64,000 nt of DNA from Algoriphagus pacificus (GCF_017254845.1 NZ_JAFKCU010000001.1:186001-250000), one strand, 5' to 3'. Shown: positions 24,043-33,356, numbered from the stretch's first letter. The notes: generated from the letters alone by a model not told the origin. Numbers and translations are program-made.

Positions 24043-24077
24043 CCGAAACCTTATTCACTTCAAGAACTTGTTCAAAC

Positions 24078-24308
24078 TCACATGGGGTAGTTCTTTTTGA
24101 TATTTCGGATCAAATCCTCCAGACCATTTACTTTGACTTCGTAAATCGTCTGCAACATTTCTCCCAGTTTGCCTTCCGGAAATCCTTTGGAATGGTACCA
24201 AATAACATAAGGTTCTGGCAGATCAATAAGGTATCGCCCCTTGTATTTTCCAAAAGGCATTTTGGTATGGGCAAGCTTGATCAGAAAAGTTCTATCTGGC
24301 TGTATCAA
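24078..24308 (-). CDS. DUF3820 family protein
   Basis: This is a 76-residue protein with the DUF3820 core KMPFGKYKGRYLIDLPEPYV and WYHSKGFPEGKLGEML. Relatives have about 15 residues before KMPFGKYKG, which here requires a TTG start at 24308; the only in-frame ATG (24260) begins at MPFGKYKG and would lose that part. No better upstream start exists before an in-frame stop. Function is not known; some members are listed as quorum-regulated or exonuclease-linked proteins. Convergent with the small membrane protein. Confidence 0.8.
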   Translation of the reverse strand: MIQPDRTFLIKLAHTKMPFGKYKGRYLIDLPEPYVIWYHSKGFPEGKLGEMLQTIYEVKVNGLEDLIRNIKKNYPM

Positions 24309-24506
24309 ATCGTGGATAATTGGATTTTATGAAAAGCAGAATCTAGGATCATCCTTGTTAATTTTCAAACTAGGACTCTAAATTCAATTTGATCTTCTTA
24401 CTTTAGGAATATCACAAAGAAAGGAAAAGAGTGCTAAATCATGACTCTTTCAAGATTGCATTCTTTCTATTATTTCCTTTTGTATTCCAATTTTAGCTAT
24501 CCAACG

Positions 24507-25907
24507 ATGAAAAAAATCACTTCCCTTTTCCTCTTGTTTTTTGTTTTTCAATTTGCCTACTCCCAAGAAATTATCGGGCAATGGAATGGCGTCTTGAAAG
24601 TTCCTGGCGGTCAATTAAGGCTGGTTTTCAATGTTTCCGAAACAGAAAACGGTTACTCCTCCACCATGGATAGCCCGGACCAAGGTGCAAAAGGAATCCC
24701 AACTACCAGTACCAGTTTTGAGGATGGGGTTTTGAAAATTACGATAGCGAATGCCAGAATTGAGTATCAAGGAACTTTGGGAGAAGACAATAAAATCGTG
24801 GGAACTTTCACCCAAGCCGGACAATCCTTTCCAATGGATCTATCCAGAGAGATTGTCCAAAAAGAAGTTCCAAAACGCCCTCAAGAGCCTCAAAAGCCTT
24901 TTCCTTATTATTCCGAAGACATCAAATTTGACAATGCTAAAGCGGGTATTACGCTGGCAGGAACTCTAACTTTACCCGAAGAAAAAGGCAATTTCCCAGC
25001 AGTGGTGCTGATTACCGGCAGCGGTCCCCAAAATAGGGATGAGGAAATCCTGGGACATAAACCTTTCTTGGTTATCTCTGATTATCTGACCAGAAACGGA
25101 ATTGCAGTATTGCGATTTGATGATCGAGGAACGGCAGCTTCTGGAGGAAATTTTGGAACTGCTACCAGCAACGACTTTGCAACGGACGTTCAAGCTGCGG
25201 TGGAGTTTTTGAAAACCCGAAAAGAAATAAACAAAGATAAGATCGGCTTAATCGGACATAGTGAAGGAGGATTGATTGCACCAATAGTAGCCAAGGATTC
25301 ACCCGATATCGCTTTTTTAGTTCTTTTAGCTGGCACAGGAATTCCTGGAGGTGACATTCTCTTACTGCAGCAAAGACTTATCGGAGCATCTTCTGGAATG
25401 ACCCCAGCTCAATTGGATGAAAATGAGAAGATGAGTTCAAAGACTTTTGAAATTGTAAGAAATGCTGCTTCTGATGAGGACCTCAAGAGAGAATTAGCCG
25501 GATTAATGATTCAGACTTTCCGGAGCATGCCAGCAGATCAGGTTCCCGAAGGATTGACAGAAGGGGATTTTGTAAATGCCCAAATGAAGCAGTTAACCAG
25601 CCCTTGGATGATCAATTTTATCAAATATGATCCAGCCCCAACTTTGGAAAAAATCAAGATTCCTGTGTTGGCAATCAATGGATCCAATGATCTTCAGGTT
25701 CCACCCAAAGAAAATCTCGGAGCCATCAAAGCTGCTCTTGAAAAAGCAGGAAACGAAGATTTCACAATTCAGGAGCTTCCAGGTTTAAATCACCTTTTCC
25801 AGGAAAGCAGCACCGGAGCAATCAGCGAATATGAGACGATTGAACAGACCTTCTCACCTGATGCCTTGGAGCTGATCTTAAAATGGATACAATCGAAGGT
25901 AAATTGA
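24507..25907 (+). CDS. Secreted alpha/beta hydrolase
   Basis: This is a 466-residue protein from the ATG at 24507, where a signal peptide begins (MKKITSLFLLFFVFQFAYSQ). Residues about 22-120 form a beta-rich N-terminal domain (IIGQWNGVLKVPGGQLRLV), which often precedes such hydrolases. The alpha/beta hydrolase core follows with nucleophile elbow GHSEGG (Ser about 252), oxyanion-region TGSGPQNRDEE, catalytic Asp in GSNDLQVP and catalytic His in GLNHLFQ. Substrate unknown; esterase or peptidase activity is possible. Single gene with a downstream terminator at 25984-26018. Confidence 0.9.
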   Translation: MKKITSLFLLFFVFQFAYSQEIIGQWNGVLKVPGGQLRLVFNVSETENGYSSTMDSPDQGAKGIPTTSTSFEDGVLKITIANARIEYQGTLGEDNKIVGTFTQAGQSFPMDLSREIVQKEVPKRPQEPQKPFPYYSEDIKFDNAKAGITLAGTLTLPEEKGNFPAVVLITGSGPQNRDEEILGHKPFLVISDYLTRNGIAVLRFDDRGTAASGGNFGTATSNDFATDVQAAVEFLKTRKEINKDKIGLIGHSEGGLIAPIVAKDSPDIAFLVLLAGTGIPGGDILLLQQRLIGASSGMTPAQLDENEKMSSKTFEIVRNAASDEDLKRELAGLMIQTFRSMPADQVPEGLTEGDFVNAQMKQLTSPWMINFIKYDPAPTLEKIKIPVLAINGSNDLQVPPKENLGAIKAALEKAGNEDFTIQELPGLNHLFQESSTGAISEYETIEQTFSPDALELILKWIQSKVN

Positions 25908-25983
25908 TTTCAAAAATCACCAGTTGGTTTTTGATTATAGAATTTAAGCAAAGAAATCCTACCATTTGCTAACCAAGATTTAC

Positions 25984-26018
25984 AAAAAAAAGTCCTAGCA
26001 TCTGCTAGGACTTTTTTG
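25984..26018. terminator. Bidirectional terminator
   Basis: The stem AGTCCTAGCA (25991-26000) and TGCTAGGACT (26003-26012) is flanked by A7 and T6, so it works for both the hydrolase gene and the propeller gene. Confidence 0.95.
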
Positions 26019-26030
26019 TTTGGTTTATGA

Positions 26031-29000
26031 TTATTTCATTCCATCAAACTGCTTTTTGATGGCTTCAAATTTAGATTTCAGTTCCTCTAATCTTTCATAA
26101 GCATCTTGTCCAGGTTTTTGATCAGCCTGTCCTAACATAGAATATAAATAGCTCGCCTGATCTTTTAGCATTGGCTCCATATAGGTTCCGTCAGGTGTAA
26201 CCAACTCATTGTAAATCGCATCCAGTCGATCTTTTTTCAACTGGACATTTTTGGCTGGACTTTCCTTTTCCAAAACCATTTTTAATGCTTCTTTTTCCTC
26301 TTCTACCGCAGCGATTAGTTTTTCTATTTCATCTCTGAAAGCTTGAACTTCCAAAGTCAAAGCTTCTTGCTCGGCTACCTCTTCTTCTGAAACCATTGTC
26401 ACTCTTGGGTCCAGTCTCACTTCCACATCTTTCACCACCACTTGATCGCCTGCAACAAGTCTAGCCTTGTAAGTACCAGTTGAAACCAAAGGTCCATTTC
26501 CGGTGTAGGCTCGCTTAGGATCTTTATCCCATCCGCCTTGATGTCTCATATTCCAGGTAAAGTGATTCATACCGGCATTATTTGGCAAACCTCCCGAAGC
26601 TGGTGGCTCTGAAAATTCAGTAGACATATTTCTAGTCGTATCCACCTTCTCTCCTTTTGGCGCATCGGCTCGGAAAGCTCTCACCACTTCTCCTTTTTCA
26701 TTGATCAGTTCCAATCGAAGATTATCCTGCTTATCTGCTAAATAATAATCCAATTGAGCTCCTCCTCTTGGGTATTCCGGCCCATTTGTTTCGCTTCTAG
26801 CGTACAGTGTATTTCTGAATGCAGGCTTCGTATCAAACATTACCACAGCCTGCGAACCAATAGAATTGACAGCTCTCAAACTAGTCAGGTTATCCAAAAT
26901 CCAAAAACCTCTACCCATAGTGGACATGACCAAATCATCTTGATGGATTTTGATATCGGTGATTGGAGTGACTGGTAAATTACTTTTAAAAGGAGTCCAA
27001 GTTTCGCCATCATTTAGAGATATAAATAGCCCAAACTGCGTTCCTGCATATAAAACACCTTCTTTTTCTGGATCCTCACGAACCACCAAGGTTGGGAAAT
27101 CACCGGGAATCCCATTTGTACCGTCAGTCAGCAAGGACCAAGTTTTGCCATAATCCTCAGTCTTATAGATGTATGGTTTATCATCACCCAATAAATACCT
27201 CAAAACTGCCACATAGGCTTTGGCGGGATCATGAGGAGAAGGTTCAACTGCATCGACTCTGCCTCCCTTTGGCATATTTGGCGTAACATTATCCCAGTTC
27301 TTGCCACCGTCTTTGGTCACATGAACTGGTCCATCATTGGCTCCTACCCAGATTAGACCTTCTTTGAGTTTGGACTCTCGAATAGCATAAATAGTACTGT
27401 AATATTCCTCACCAGTAATATCTCTGGTAATCGGTGCACCTGAAATAACCTGAGCTTCTGGATCAAAAGCAGTTAAATCCGGCGAAATAATCTCCCAGGT
27501 TTTCCCGTCATCCGTGGTCTTATGCACATACTGCGAAGTATGGTAAATCACATCTGGATTGTGCTGGGAAACATGGATCGGAGCAACCCGCTGAAATCTG
27601 AATTTCAAATCAGTAGGATTATGCCCGTAAATATTTGAGGCTCCAACATAATATTGCATTTCCTGACCGGAGGTCTTGTCATAGACTCCAAATCTTCCTT
27701 TACAATTCGAATAAACGATGTTTGGATTGCCTGGCTTTGGCACCGCTGGGCCTGTTTCGCATCCACCCACATTGATGATATAGGAATTACTTCCAGCCTG
27801 TACACTGATTGGAGCCATGCTAGGAACGGCAATAGCGCTGTAATTATCCTGTTGCCCTGCATATAGCCAATAAGGATACTGATCATCCACCTCCACTGTA
27901 TAGAGTTCTGCAGTCGGCTGATTGAATTGGGTAGACCAGCTTTTCCCTGAGTTTTGAGTCACATTAGCTCCTCCATCATTTCCCTGAATCCAAATCGTGG
28001 TATCATTTGGGTTGATCCAAATATCATGATTGTCTCCATGTGGAGTAGAAATAGATCTCCAGGTTTTACCTCCATCATAAGAGCGAAGGAAACGCAGTGA
28101 ATTGTTATAAACCGTATTGGCGTCTTTTGGATTTGCCTCGATATTGGTATAGTAAAAAGGTCGGTTTGTCAAATTTGGATTGTCTGACACAAACTCCCAG
28201 CTCTCTCCCCGATCAGCGGATCTATACAAACCACCTTGGTTTTCTGATGCTTCGATATTGGCATAAACGACATTAGGATCTGCTGGTGAAACTGCAAAGT
28301 CAATTTTGCCAGTCAAGGCAGTTGGTAAGCCATTGGTCAGTTTATTCCATGTTTTTCCAGCATCTGTCGACTTATAAACACCACCCTCGGAAGATCCGGA
28401 AATGATGGTCCATGGTTTTCTTTCGCCTCTCCAAGCGCCTGCATAAATGGTATTAGGATCATCCGGTGCCAGCTCCAAATCGGAAATTCCCACACTGTCA
28501 GAATGATAAAAAACCTTATCCCAAGTCTTTCCTCCATCTGTGGTTTTAAACACACCTCTTTCTTCATTTCTGGCGAAAGCCTGACCTATCGCTGCTACAT
28601 ACACGATATCAGGATTTGATGGGTGAATCTCCACCGCACCTATTTGCCCTGATTCTTTCAAGCCAATAAACGCCCAGGTTTTACCTTCGTCAACTGACTT
28701 GTAAACTCCTTTACCCGTAATCACATTGGATCTAAGACCATCAGAGCCTGTTCCTACATAAATGATTTCAGGTTGTTTTTGATAAACGGAAATGGCCCCA
28801 ATCGAGGGAGTTGGAAAATATCCATCTGAAATATTTTCCCAAGTGATTCCATAGTCATCCGTTTTCCAAACTCCTCCTCCGGTAGCACCCATGTAAAAAA
28901 CAGAAGGCTTAGATTCTACCCCTGCAACAGCCGTCACACGGCCTCCACGAAGTGGTCCAACATTTCTGAATTTGTAGGTATTTAAAATAGGAGTTAGATC

Positions 29001-29063
29001 TTGAGAAAAAGCAAGAATGCTAAGGGGAAGTAAAAAGGCGGTGGTCAGTAGCTTTTTTAGCAT
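26031..29063 (-). CDS. Secreted Asp-box (BNR/VPS10-like) beta-propeller protein
   Basis: This is a 1010-residue protein with a signal peptide (about 1-20, ending AFSQ). Roughly residues 25-720 hold many Asp-box turns of the S/T-x-D-x-G-x-T-W type, such as SVDEGKTWAF, TTDGGKTWDK, STDAGKTWNK, SYDGGKTWRS, TTDDGKTWEI and TEDYGKTWSL. These form two seven- or more-bladed propellers as in xyloglucanase- and sortilin-like proteins. After about 760 comes a beta-sandwich-like part, then a coiled-coil C-terminus (about 890-1010). This class is widespread in Bacteroidota and usually labelled glycosyl hydrolase or VPS10 protein, but no catalytic Asp pair is confirmed, so enzymatic activity is uncertain. 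Single gene. Confidence 0.88.
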   Translation of the reverse strand: MLKKLLTTAFLLPLSILAFSQDLTPILNTYKFRNVGPLRGGRVTAVAGVESKPSVFYMGATGGGVWKTDDYGITWENISDGYFPTPSIGAISVYQKQPEIIYVGTGSDGLRSNVITGKGVYKSVDEGKTWAFIGLKESGQIGAVEIHPSNPDIVYVAAIGQAFARNEERGVFKTTDGGKTWDKVFYHSDSVGISDLELAPDDPNTIYAGAWRGERKPWTIISGSSEGGVYKSTDAGKTWNKLTNGLPTALTGKIDFAVSPADPNVVYANIEASENQGGLYRSADRGESWEFVSDNPNLTNRPFYYTNIEANPKDANTVYNNSLRFLRSYDGGKTWRSISTPHGDNHDIWINPNDTTIWIQGNDGGANVTQNSGKSWSTQFNQPTAELYTVEVDDQYPYWLYAGQQDNYSAIAVPSMAPISVQAGSNSYIINVGGCETGPAVPKPGNPNIVYSNCKGRFGVYDKTSGQEMQYYVGASNIYGHNPTDLKFRFQRVAPIHVSQHNPDVIYHTSQYVHKTTDDGKTWEIISPDLTAFDPEAQVISGAPITRDITGEEYYSTIYAIRESKLKEGLIWVGANDGPVHVTKDGGKNWDNVTPNMPKGGRVDAVEPSPHDPAKAYVAVLRYLLGDDKPYIYKTEDYGKTWSLLTDGTNGIPGDFPTLVVREDPEKEGVLYAGTQFGLFISLNDGETWTPFKSNLPVTPITDIKIHQDDLVMSTMGRGFWILDNLTSLRAVNSIGSQAVVMFDTKPAFRNTLYARSETNGPEYPRGGAQLDYYLADKQDNLRLELINEKGEVVRAFRADAPKGEKVDTTRNMSTEFSEPPASGGLPNNAGMNHFTWNMRHQGGWDKDPKRAYTGNGPLVSTGTYKARLVAGDQVVVKDVEVRLDPRVTMVSEEEVAEQEALTLEVQAFRDEIEKLIAAVEEEKEALKMVLEKESPAKNVQLKKDRLDAIYNELVTPDGTYMEPMLKDQASYLYSMLGQADQKPGQDAYERLEELKSKFEAIKKQFDGMK

Positions 29064-29189
29064 AAGAATTACATTTAAGCGAGAATATAATTCGAAAATG
29101 CATGAAATAACAAGGCAATTATAGGAATGGATCAGACCACTTGATTTTACTGGTTTGATGAGAAGACTAATTGAAAAATCGTTCGGCTT

Positions 29190-29891
29190 TTAATCTGCTT
29201 TTTCAAAAACCAGAAAATGCTGGATTTTTAAAAATTTCCCATTTTCCACAAGCTGAAATCCATTGTCTTCCAGTTCTTTCTTCACCTGTTTCACAGTCAT
29301 TTTATGTAAAGGCTTTATGGGAATGGTCGGATCTTCTCCACGGTATTCTAACAAAATCAGCTTTCCAGAAGGCTTCAAGGATTTTCTGATGGAACCCAGC
29401 ATTTCTTTAGGATAGGACAATTCATGATAAACATCGACCATAATGGCCACATCGATGGCATTTTCAGGAAGATTAGGTGTAGTTTCTTCTCCCAAAACTG
29501 CTTCTACCTGCTCAAAGCCCAATTCTTTACTTTTATTTTGAAGGTACTGGACAGCAGCACTTTGAATGTCGACTGCATAAACTTTCCCATCTGGTACTTT
29601 TGGTGCGATTCTGAAAGTATAGTAACCCGAACCTGCTCCAATGTCTGCTACCACACTGCTTGAATTAATCGGTAAATTTTCAATTGCTGCGGTGACGCGT
29701 TCCTCTTCTTCTCTACTATCTCGCTCGAGCCAGTTTTTCCCAGCAAAACCCATCACTTGAGAAATTTCCCTTCCAAGATAAATTTTACCTGTTCCATCCC
29801 GACTTGGAGATTTAAAAGTGTAGGAAGAATCCTGAGCCTGACAAGAAAAACTGACCCATCCAAAAATCAACAAACTGAATAAATACCTCAT
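29190..29891 (-). CDS. Class I SAM-dependent methyltransferase with export signal
   Basis: This is a 233-residue protein. The ATG at 29891 begins a hydrophobic signal (MRYLFSLLIFGWVSFSCQAQ) that could be cleaved as a lipoprotein at Cys17 or by signal peptidase I after CQA. The rest is a class I methyltransferase: SAM loop VADIGAGSGYYTF near 77-89, acidic YAVDIQ near 105, and MVDVYHELSYPKEML near 150. Close relatives in Bacteroidota share the leader. SAM is normally cytoplasmic, so an exported methyltransferase is odd; either it remains inside or acts on an unusual donor. A start 12 codons upstream exists but would bury the signal. Confidence 0.85.
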   Translation of the reverse strand: MRYLFSLLIFGWVSFSCQAQDSSYTFKSPSRDGTGKIYLGREISQVMGFAGKNWLERDSREEEERVTAAIENLPINSSSVVADIGAGSGYYTFRIAPKVPDGKVYAVDIQSAAVQYLQNKSKELGFEQVEAVLGEETTPNLPENAIDVAIMVDVYHELSYPKEMLGSIRKSLKPSGKLILLEYRGEDPTIPIKPLHKMTVKQVKKELEDNGFQLVENGKFLKIQHFLVFEKAD

Positions 29892-29979
29892 TTTTAGCTC
29901 TTTCTCTTTACAACTCAATTTTACCAATGCAGGTTTTGAGAATTATTTCGAATAAAATTAATTTTTCTTCCCTTCGTCG

Positions 29980-30005
29980 TAGGGGTAAGATGCTTTTCTG
30001 TTGTC
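29980..30005 (+). promoter_or_regulatory. Candidate ECF-sigma promoter, sigma operon
   Basis: TAGGGGTAA (29980-29988), N6, TTTC (29995-29998), N2, TTGTC (30001-30005). The GGGGTAA and GTC elements are 14 bases apart, in the range of ECF -35/-10 spacing. An element with identical layout lies at 33331-33356 before the next unit of the locus, so the sigma factor probably controls its own operon. It ends 55 bases before the sigma gene's ATG. Confidence 0.7.
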
Positions 30006-30060
30006 CTATTTATAAAAACCCCTCAAAACCTTAACTTGCAGGACCAGCAACTTTGCCTCC

Positions 30061-30639
30061 ATGCAATCCACAGATCAAATGATTTTTCAGTCGATCAAAT
30101 CAGGTGATGAAAAAGCACTGGAGATGTTATTTAAAGAATATTATCAGCCTTTATGTCGCTATGCGAATTCCTATCTACCAGATCCCGATGATGCGGAAGA
30201 GGTGGTACAGGGTTGCTTTATCAAACTTTGGGAAAAGCGCGAAAACATCCAGATCCAAAGTTCCGTCAAGTCGTATCTCTATCAAATCATCCGAAATGCC
30301 TGTCTGAATGAAATCAAGCATCAGAAAGTGAAGAAAAATTACGGTGAAATGATGACTTACGAGGGAACTCCGCAAAGCGAATCTTCAGATCAATCCACTT
30401 TAAAGGATGAATTGGAGCAAAAAATTGCCGCTGCCCTTCAGTCACTTCCGCAACAGTGTCGACTGATATTTACCATGAGTAGATTCGAGGAATTGAAATA
30501 TCAGGAAATTGCGGATCAATTAAATTTATCCATTAAAACAGTCGAAAATCAAATGGGAAAAGCCCTCAAACTGATGCGAACCCAGCTTCAGGAATACCTC
30601 CCTTTGATTGTGATACTGTTTAACTTAGTCTTGGAATGA
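30061..30639 (+). CDS. ECF RNA polymerase sigma factor, FecI-like
   Basis: This is a 192-residue sigma factor with sigma region 2 at about 18-85 (LFKEYYQPLCRYANSYL, DDAEEVVQGCFIKLWEKR) and region 4 at about 122-180 (LPQQCRLIFTMSRFEELKYQ, then EIADQLNLSIKTVENQMGKA). This is the Bacteroidota family-1 ECF type that is normally held by a FecR membrane anti-sigma factor. Such a gene follows with an ATGA overlap. Targets are probably the two units carrying the shared promoter element, including the TonB-dependent receptor at 34661. Confidence 0.95.
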   Translation: MQSTDQMIFQSIKSGDEKALEMLFKEYYQPLCRYANSYLPDPDDAEEVVQGCFIKLWEKRENIQIQSSVKSYLYQIIRNACLNEIKHQKVKKNYGEMMTYEGTPQSESSDQSTLKDELEQKIAAALQSLPQQCRLIFTMSRFEELKYQEIADQLNLSIKTVENQMGKALKLMRTQLQEYLPLIVILFNLVLE

Positions 30640-31613
30640 TGAGCGAGCAGGAAGAATATTACATAGATAGCCTCATCGCCAAATACATTGTCGGTGAAAT
30701 CAGCCCTAGCGAAGAAAAAGAGCTGATGGATTGGTGTGCTCTATCCAAAGAAAACCAAAAACTCCTAGATGATGAGGTCTTGATTTATCAAAAAGCGAAT
30801 CTTGGGGCTTCCCAAAGTTTTGACACGGAGCTTGCTTGGCAAAAAATCCAACCACAAATCCAAAAGTCTGGAAAAGCCAAAATCATCACATTCCCAGTCT
30901 GGAAGTTAGCTGCAGGTTTCCTTCTTATCTGCGCGATGTCCTTCTTAATCTATCAGCAATTCGGCTCCACACAAGAATTTGAATTTACCAGCAAAAATGA
31001 GGTAGAAACCCAAATCCTTCCTGATCAAACAAGCCTTGCTATCAACCGAGGTTCAGAAGTAAGCATCGCCTATAATGAGCGCAAAAAGACCGGTCTTATA
31101 CAGCTAAGTGGAGAATCCTTGATTTCCATACCGGAGAGCAAAAAAGTCAACTGGCAAGTGCAGGTAGAGCAGTTATTTATAGAGGATATAGGCACAGTGT
31201 TTAATGTCAAAGCCTATCCAGAAAGCCCGATTGTAGAAGTTTCAGTTTTGGAGGGAGTGGTGCGTATGTATCAGGAAAACGAGGAAGGAATTCAGTTGAA
31301 AGCTGGAGAACAAGGCATTTACGATAAAGCTACAGGGGTATTTTCTAAAGCAGAGGCAGATTCTAATGTAGATGCTTATTCCACCAAATCTTTCTCTTAT
31401 TTCAACGAAGACTTGGCAAGCATCATCTCTCAACTTAGCGAAGTTTACCAGACATCCATTCGGTTGGAAGGAAACATTGGCGGATGTAGGTTGACTGTGG
31501 ATTTTGAGGAAGAAGAACTATCTACCATTCTGGCGATCATCTCTGAAACTCTAAATTTGGAAATCAACGAAACCGGAGAAGAAATCATCCTATCTGGCAC
31601 AGCTTGTAATTAA
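30636..31613 (+). CDS. FecR-family membrane anti-sigma factor
   Basis: This is a 325-residue inner-membrane protein. Residues about 1-80 are the cytoplasmic sigma-binding part, one membrane segment is at 88-107 (PVWKLAAGFLLICAMSFLIY), a FecR domain lies at about 118-225 (LPDQTSLAINRGSEVSI, VEVSVLEGVVRMYQEN), and a C-terminal STN-like DUF4974 domain is at about 255-320 (FNEDLASIISQLSEVYQTSI). FecR proteins receive a signal in the periplasm from an STN domain of an outer-membrane protein and release or activate the sigma factor. Here the STN protein is the next gene. Start could be either of two adjacent ATGs (30636 or 30639). Confidence 0.94.
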   Translation: MMSEQEEYYIDSLIAKYIVGEISPSEEKELMDWCALSKENQKLLDDEVLIYQKANLGASQSFDTELAWQKIQPQIQKSGKAKIITFPVWKLAAGFLLICAMSFLIYQQFGSTQEFEFTSKNEVETQILPDQTSLAINRGSEVSIAYNERKKTGLIQLSGESLISIPESKKVNWQVQVEQLFIEDIGTVFNVKAYPESPIVEVSVLEGVVRMYQENEEGIQLKAGEQGIYDKATGVFSKAEADSNVDAYSTKSFSYFNEDLASIISQLSEVYQTSIRLEGNIGGCRLTVDFEEEELSTILAIISETLNLEINETGEEIILSGTACN

Positions 31614-31622
31614 TTTTTTGAT

Positions 31623-33302
31623 ATGAAAATCTATCGGAACCGGCTTATTCTCGCCTTTTTACTGGTTTTTGGAAATTACTTTGTTGCCGTTTCCCAACAG
31701 AATTATTTGCTGGAAAAGAGGGTCAATCTGACTGCTCAGAACGAACCCATGGACGGATTTCTCAACAGACTTTCCAAAGAAGTCGGAGGAGTTTTTTCCT
31801 ACAGTCCCTCCACGGTGGATATTAACAAAAATGTATCAGGAGAATTCACCGACCTTTCCTGTAGGGAAGTTTTAGAGGAGATTTTTGAAGGCTCAGTCAA
31901 TTATAAACAAAAAGGAATTTACCTGATTCTTACCCCTGCTCCGCCTTCAGATAAAGAAATAACGATCAGTGGCTATGTCGTAGACCAGAAGTCAGGAGAT
32001 CGAATCAAAAATGCAACTGTCTATAATCCAATTACATTACAATCCTCAACCACAGATGAGTTTGGTTTCTTTGAATTCCAAGTGAAAAATCCTGCTGCTG
32101 AAAACTTTCAACTGGTGGTTAATAAAAAGGATTATGCAGATACTTTACTCGTGGAAAACAGACAATCCCGATTTCAGAAAATATTTCTCAAATCCGAAGG
32201 AGAAAACGCTTCGCCCATCGTCCAAAGTCTGACGGAGCCAATGAAGAATTTCTGGATTTGGACTAAAAATTCGGTAGGCTTTACCAACCTGGAAAATGTT
32301 CAGGATACCATCAACAGAAAATTCCAGGTCTCCTTTGTTCCATTTATTGGTACAAACAGGAAAATATCTGGTTCTGTAACCAACGATTTCTCTTTCAATA
32401 TTCTGGGTGGTTTTTCCGGCGGCACAAACAAAGCTGAATTGGGAGGACTTTTTAATATCAACCGTGGCGACGTGGGAAAACTACAACTCGCAGGTTTATT
32501 TAATCAAGCAGGAGGAACCGTCAGTGGTTTGCAAATAGCAGGTCTCGTTAATGCCAACCTCGATTCAGTGAAAGCAGTACAGTTGGCAGGGGTTTCTAAT
32601 TTTACCACTGGCCCTGTGCGGGGAGTTCAAGGCGCTGGTGTCCTCAATATCGCAACTTCAACAGTCAATGGCACACAACTCGCAGGGGTGATTAATTACA
32701 CACATCGAGATGTCGAGGGTGCGCAGATTGCAGGTGTGATGAATATTGCCAGAAATGTGAAAGGCCTGCAATTGGGATTATTCAATTATTCTGACAGCAT
32801 TTCTGGAGTTCCTATCGGCTTGATCAGTTTTGTAAGGAAAGGTTATCATAAACTGGAAATCGGTACTGACGAGGTACTTCCATTGAATTTTTCGCTTCGA
32901 ACAGGAACTAGAGGATTTTATAACATGCTTTTTGCAGGAATACGACCTGAAAAGGCTGATTCGGTAACTTGGGCATTTGGCTATGGCGTAGGAAGTTCTC
33001 CCAAATTAGCCAACAAACTTTTCCTCAATTTGGAATTGAGTTCGCAGCAATTGATCAAAGGAAATATACAAGCCCTTAATCTGATCAGTCGCGCTTACAT
33101 TGGTCTGGATTACCAGTTTGCCAAACATGTTGGAATCTATGCCGGTCCTAGTTTCAACCTTCGCTATTTCGACAACTCCTTTACGGATCATCCAGAATTA
33201 TTCAGCATTACAAACCCGAAAATCCGCTCTGAAAAAACTCTTGCAGACAATTTTAAAAGCCAGACTTGGTGGGGATTCAGAGCTGGAATCCGCTTTTTTT
33301 AA
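31623..33302 (+). CDS. STN-domain outer-membrane-type protein with 16-residue repeats
   Basis: This is a 559-residue protein with a signal peptide (about 1-25). Residues about 30-104 are an STN domain (NLTAQNEPMDGFLNRLSKEV; FTDLSCREVLEEIFEGSVNY), the module that signals to FecR in FecA-type receptors. Residues about 113-190 are a carboxypeptidase-regulatory-like domain. Residues 274-384 hold seven 16-residue repeats of the form AG[LV]xNxxxxxVxGxQ[LI]. The C-terminal 160 residues look like a beta-barrel or barrel-like domain ending GFRAGIRFF, with a terminal aromatic as in outer-membrane proteins. The repeats resemble surface-repeat proteins known from Leptospira (LA_2272-type); this is a memory-based resemblance. 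Nine bases after fecR, so it is in the sigma operon and probably provides the surface signal. Confidence 0.85.
   Translation: MKIYRNRLILAFLLVFGNYFVAVSQQNYLLEKRVNLTAQNEPMDGFLNRLSKEVGGVFSYSPSTVDINKNVSGEFTDLSCREVLEEIFEGSVNYKQKGIYLILTPAPPSDKEITISGYVVDQKSGDRIKNATVYNPITLQSSTTDEFGFFEFQVKNPAAENFQLVVNKKDYADTLLVENRQSRFQKIFLKSEGENASPIVQSLTEPMKNFWIWTKNSVGFTNLENVQDTINRKFQVSFVPFIGTNRKISGSVTNDFSFNILGGFSGGTNKAELGGLFNINRGDVGKLQLAGLFNQAGGTVSGLQIAGLVNANLDSVKAVQLAGVSNFTTGPVRGVQGAGVLNIATSTVNGTQLAGVINYTHRDVEGAQIAGVMNIARNVKGLQLGLFNYSDSISGVPIGLISFVRKGYHKLEIGTDEVLPLNFSLRTGTRGFYNMLFAGIRPEKADSVTWAFGYGVGSSPKLANKLFLNLELSSQQLIKGNIQALNLISRAYIGLDYQFAKHVGIYAGPSFNLRYFDNSFTDHPELFSITNPKIRSEKTLADNFKSQTWWGFRAGIRFF
32442..32774 (+). 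repeat. Seven 48-bp coding repeats (16 residues each)
   Basis: These encode residues 274-384 of the STN protein. Copies include AGLFNQAGGTVSGLQI, AGVLNIATSTVNGTQL and AGVINYTHRDVEGAQI. The last copy is one residue short. The regular Gly, Asn and Gln positions suggest a stacked beta-turn structure. Confidence 0.95.
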
Positions 33303-33330
33303 TTTTTTTTTAAAAAATCCACATCATTCA

Positions 33331-33356
33331 TAGGGGTAAAAAAGATTTCGATTGTC
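33331..33356 (+). promoter_or_regulatory. Candidate ECF-sigma promoter, paralogue-receptor unit
   Basis: TAGGGGTAA (33331-33339), N6, TTTC (33346-33349), N2, TTGTC (33352-33356); same layout as at 29980. It ends 26 bases before the ATG at 33383. An 8-bp inverted repeat (AGATTTCG 33343-33350, CGAAATCT 33364-33371) overlaps it. Confidence 0.7.

Noticed and set aside
24260-24308. ATG at 24260 as start of the DUF3820 gene
   Set aside because: It would begin at MPFGKYKG and remove the part that precedes this motif in family members; the TTG at 24308 gives the expected length.
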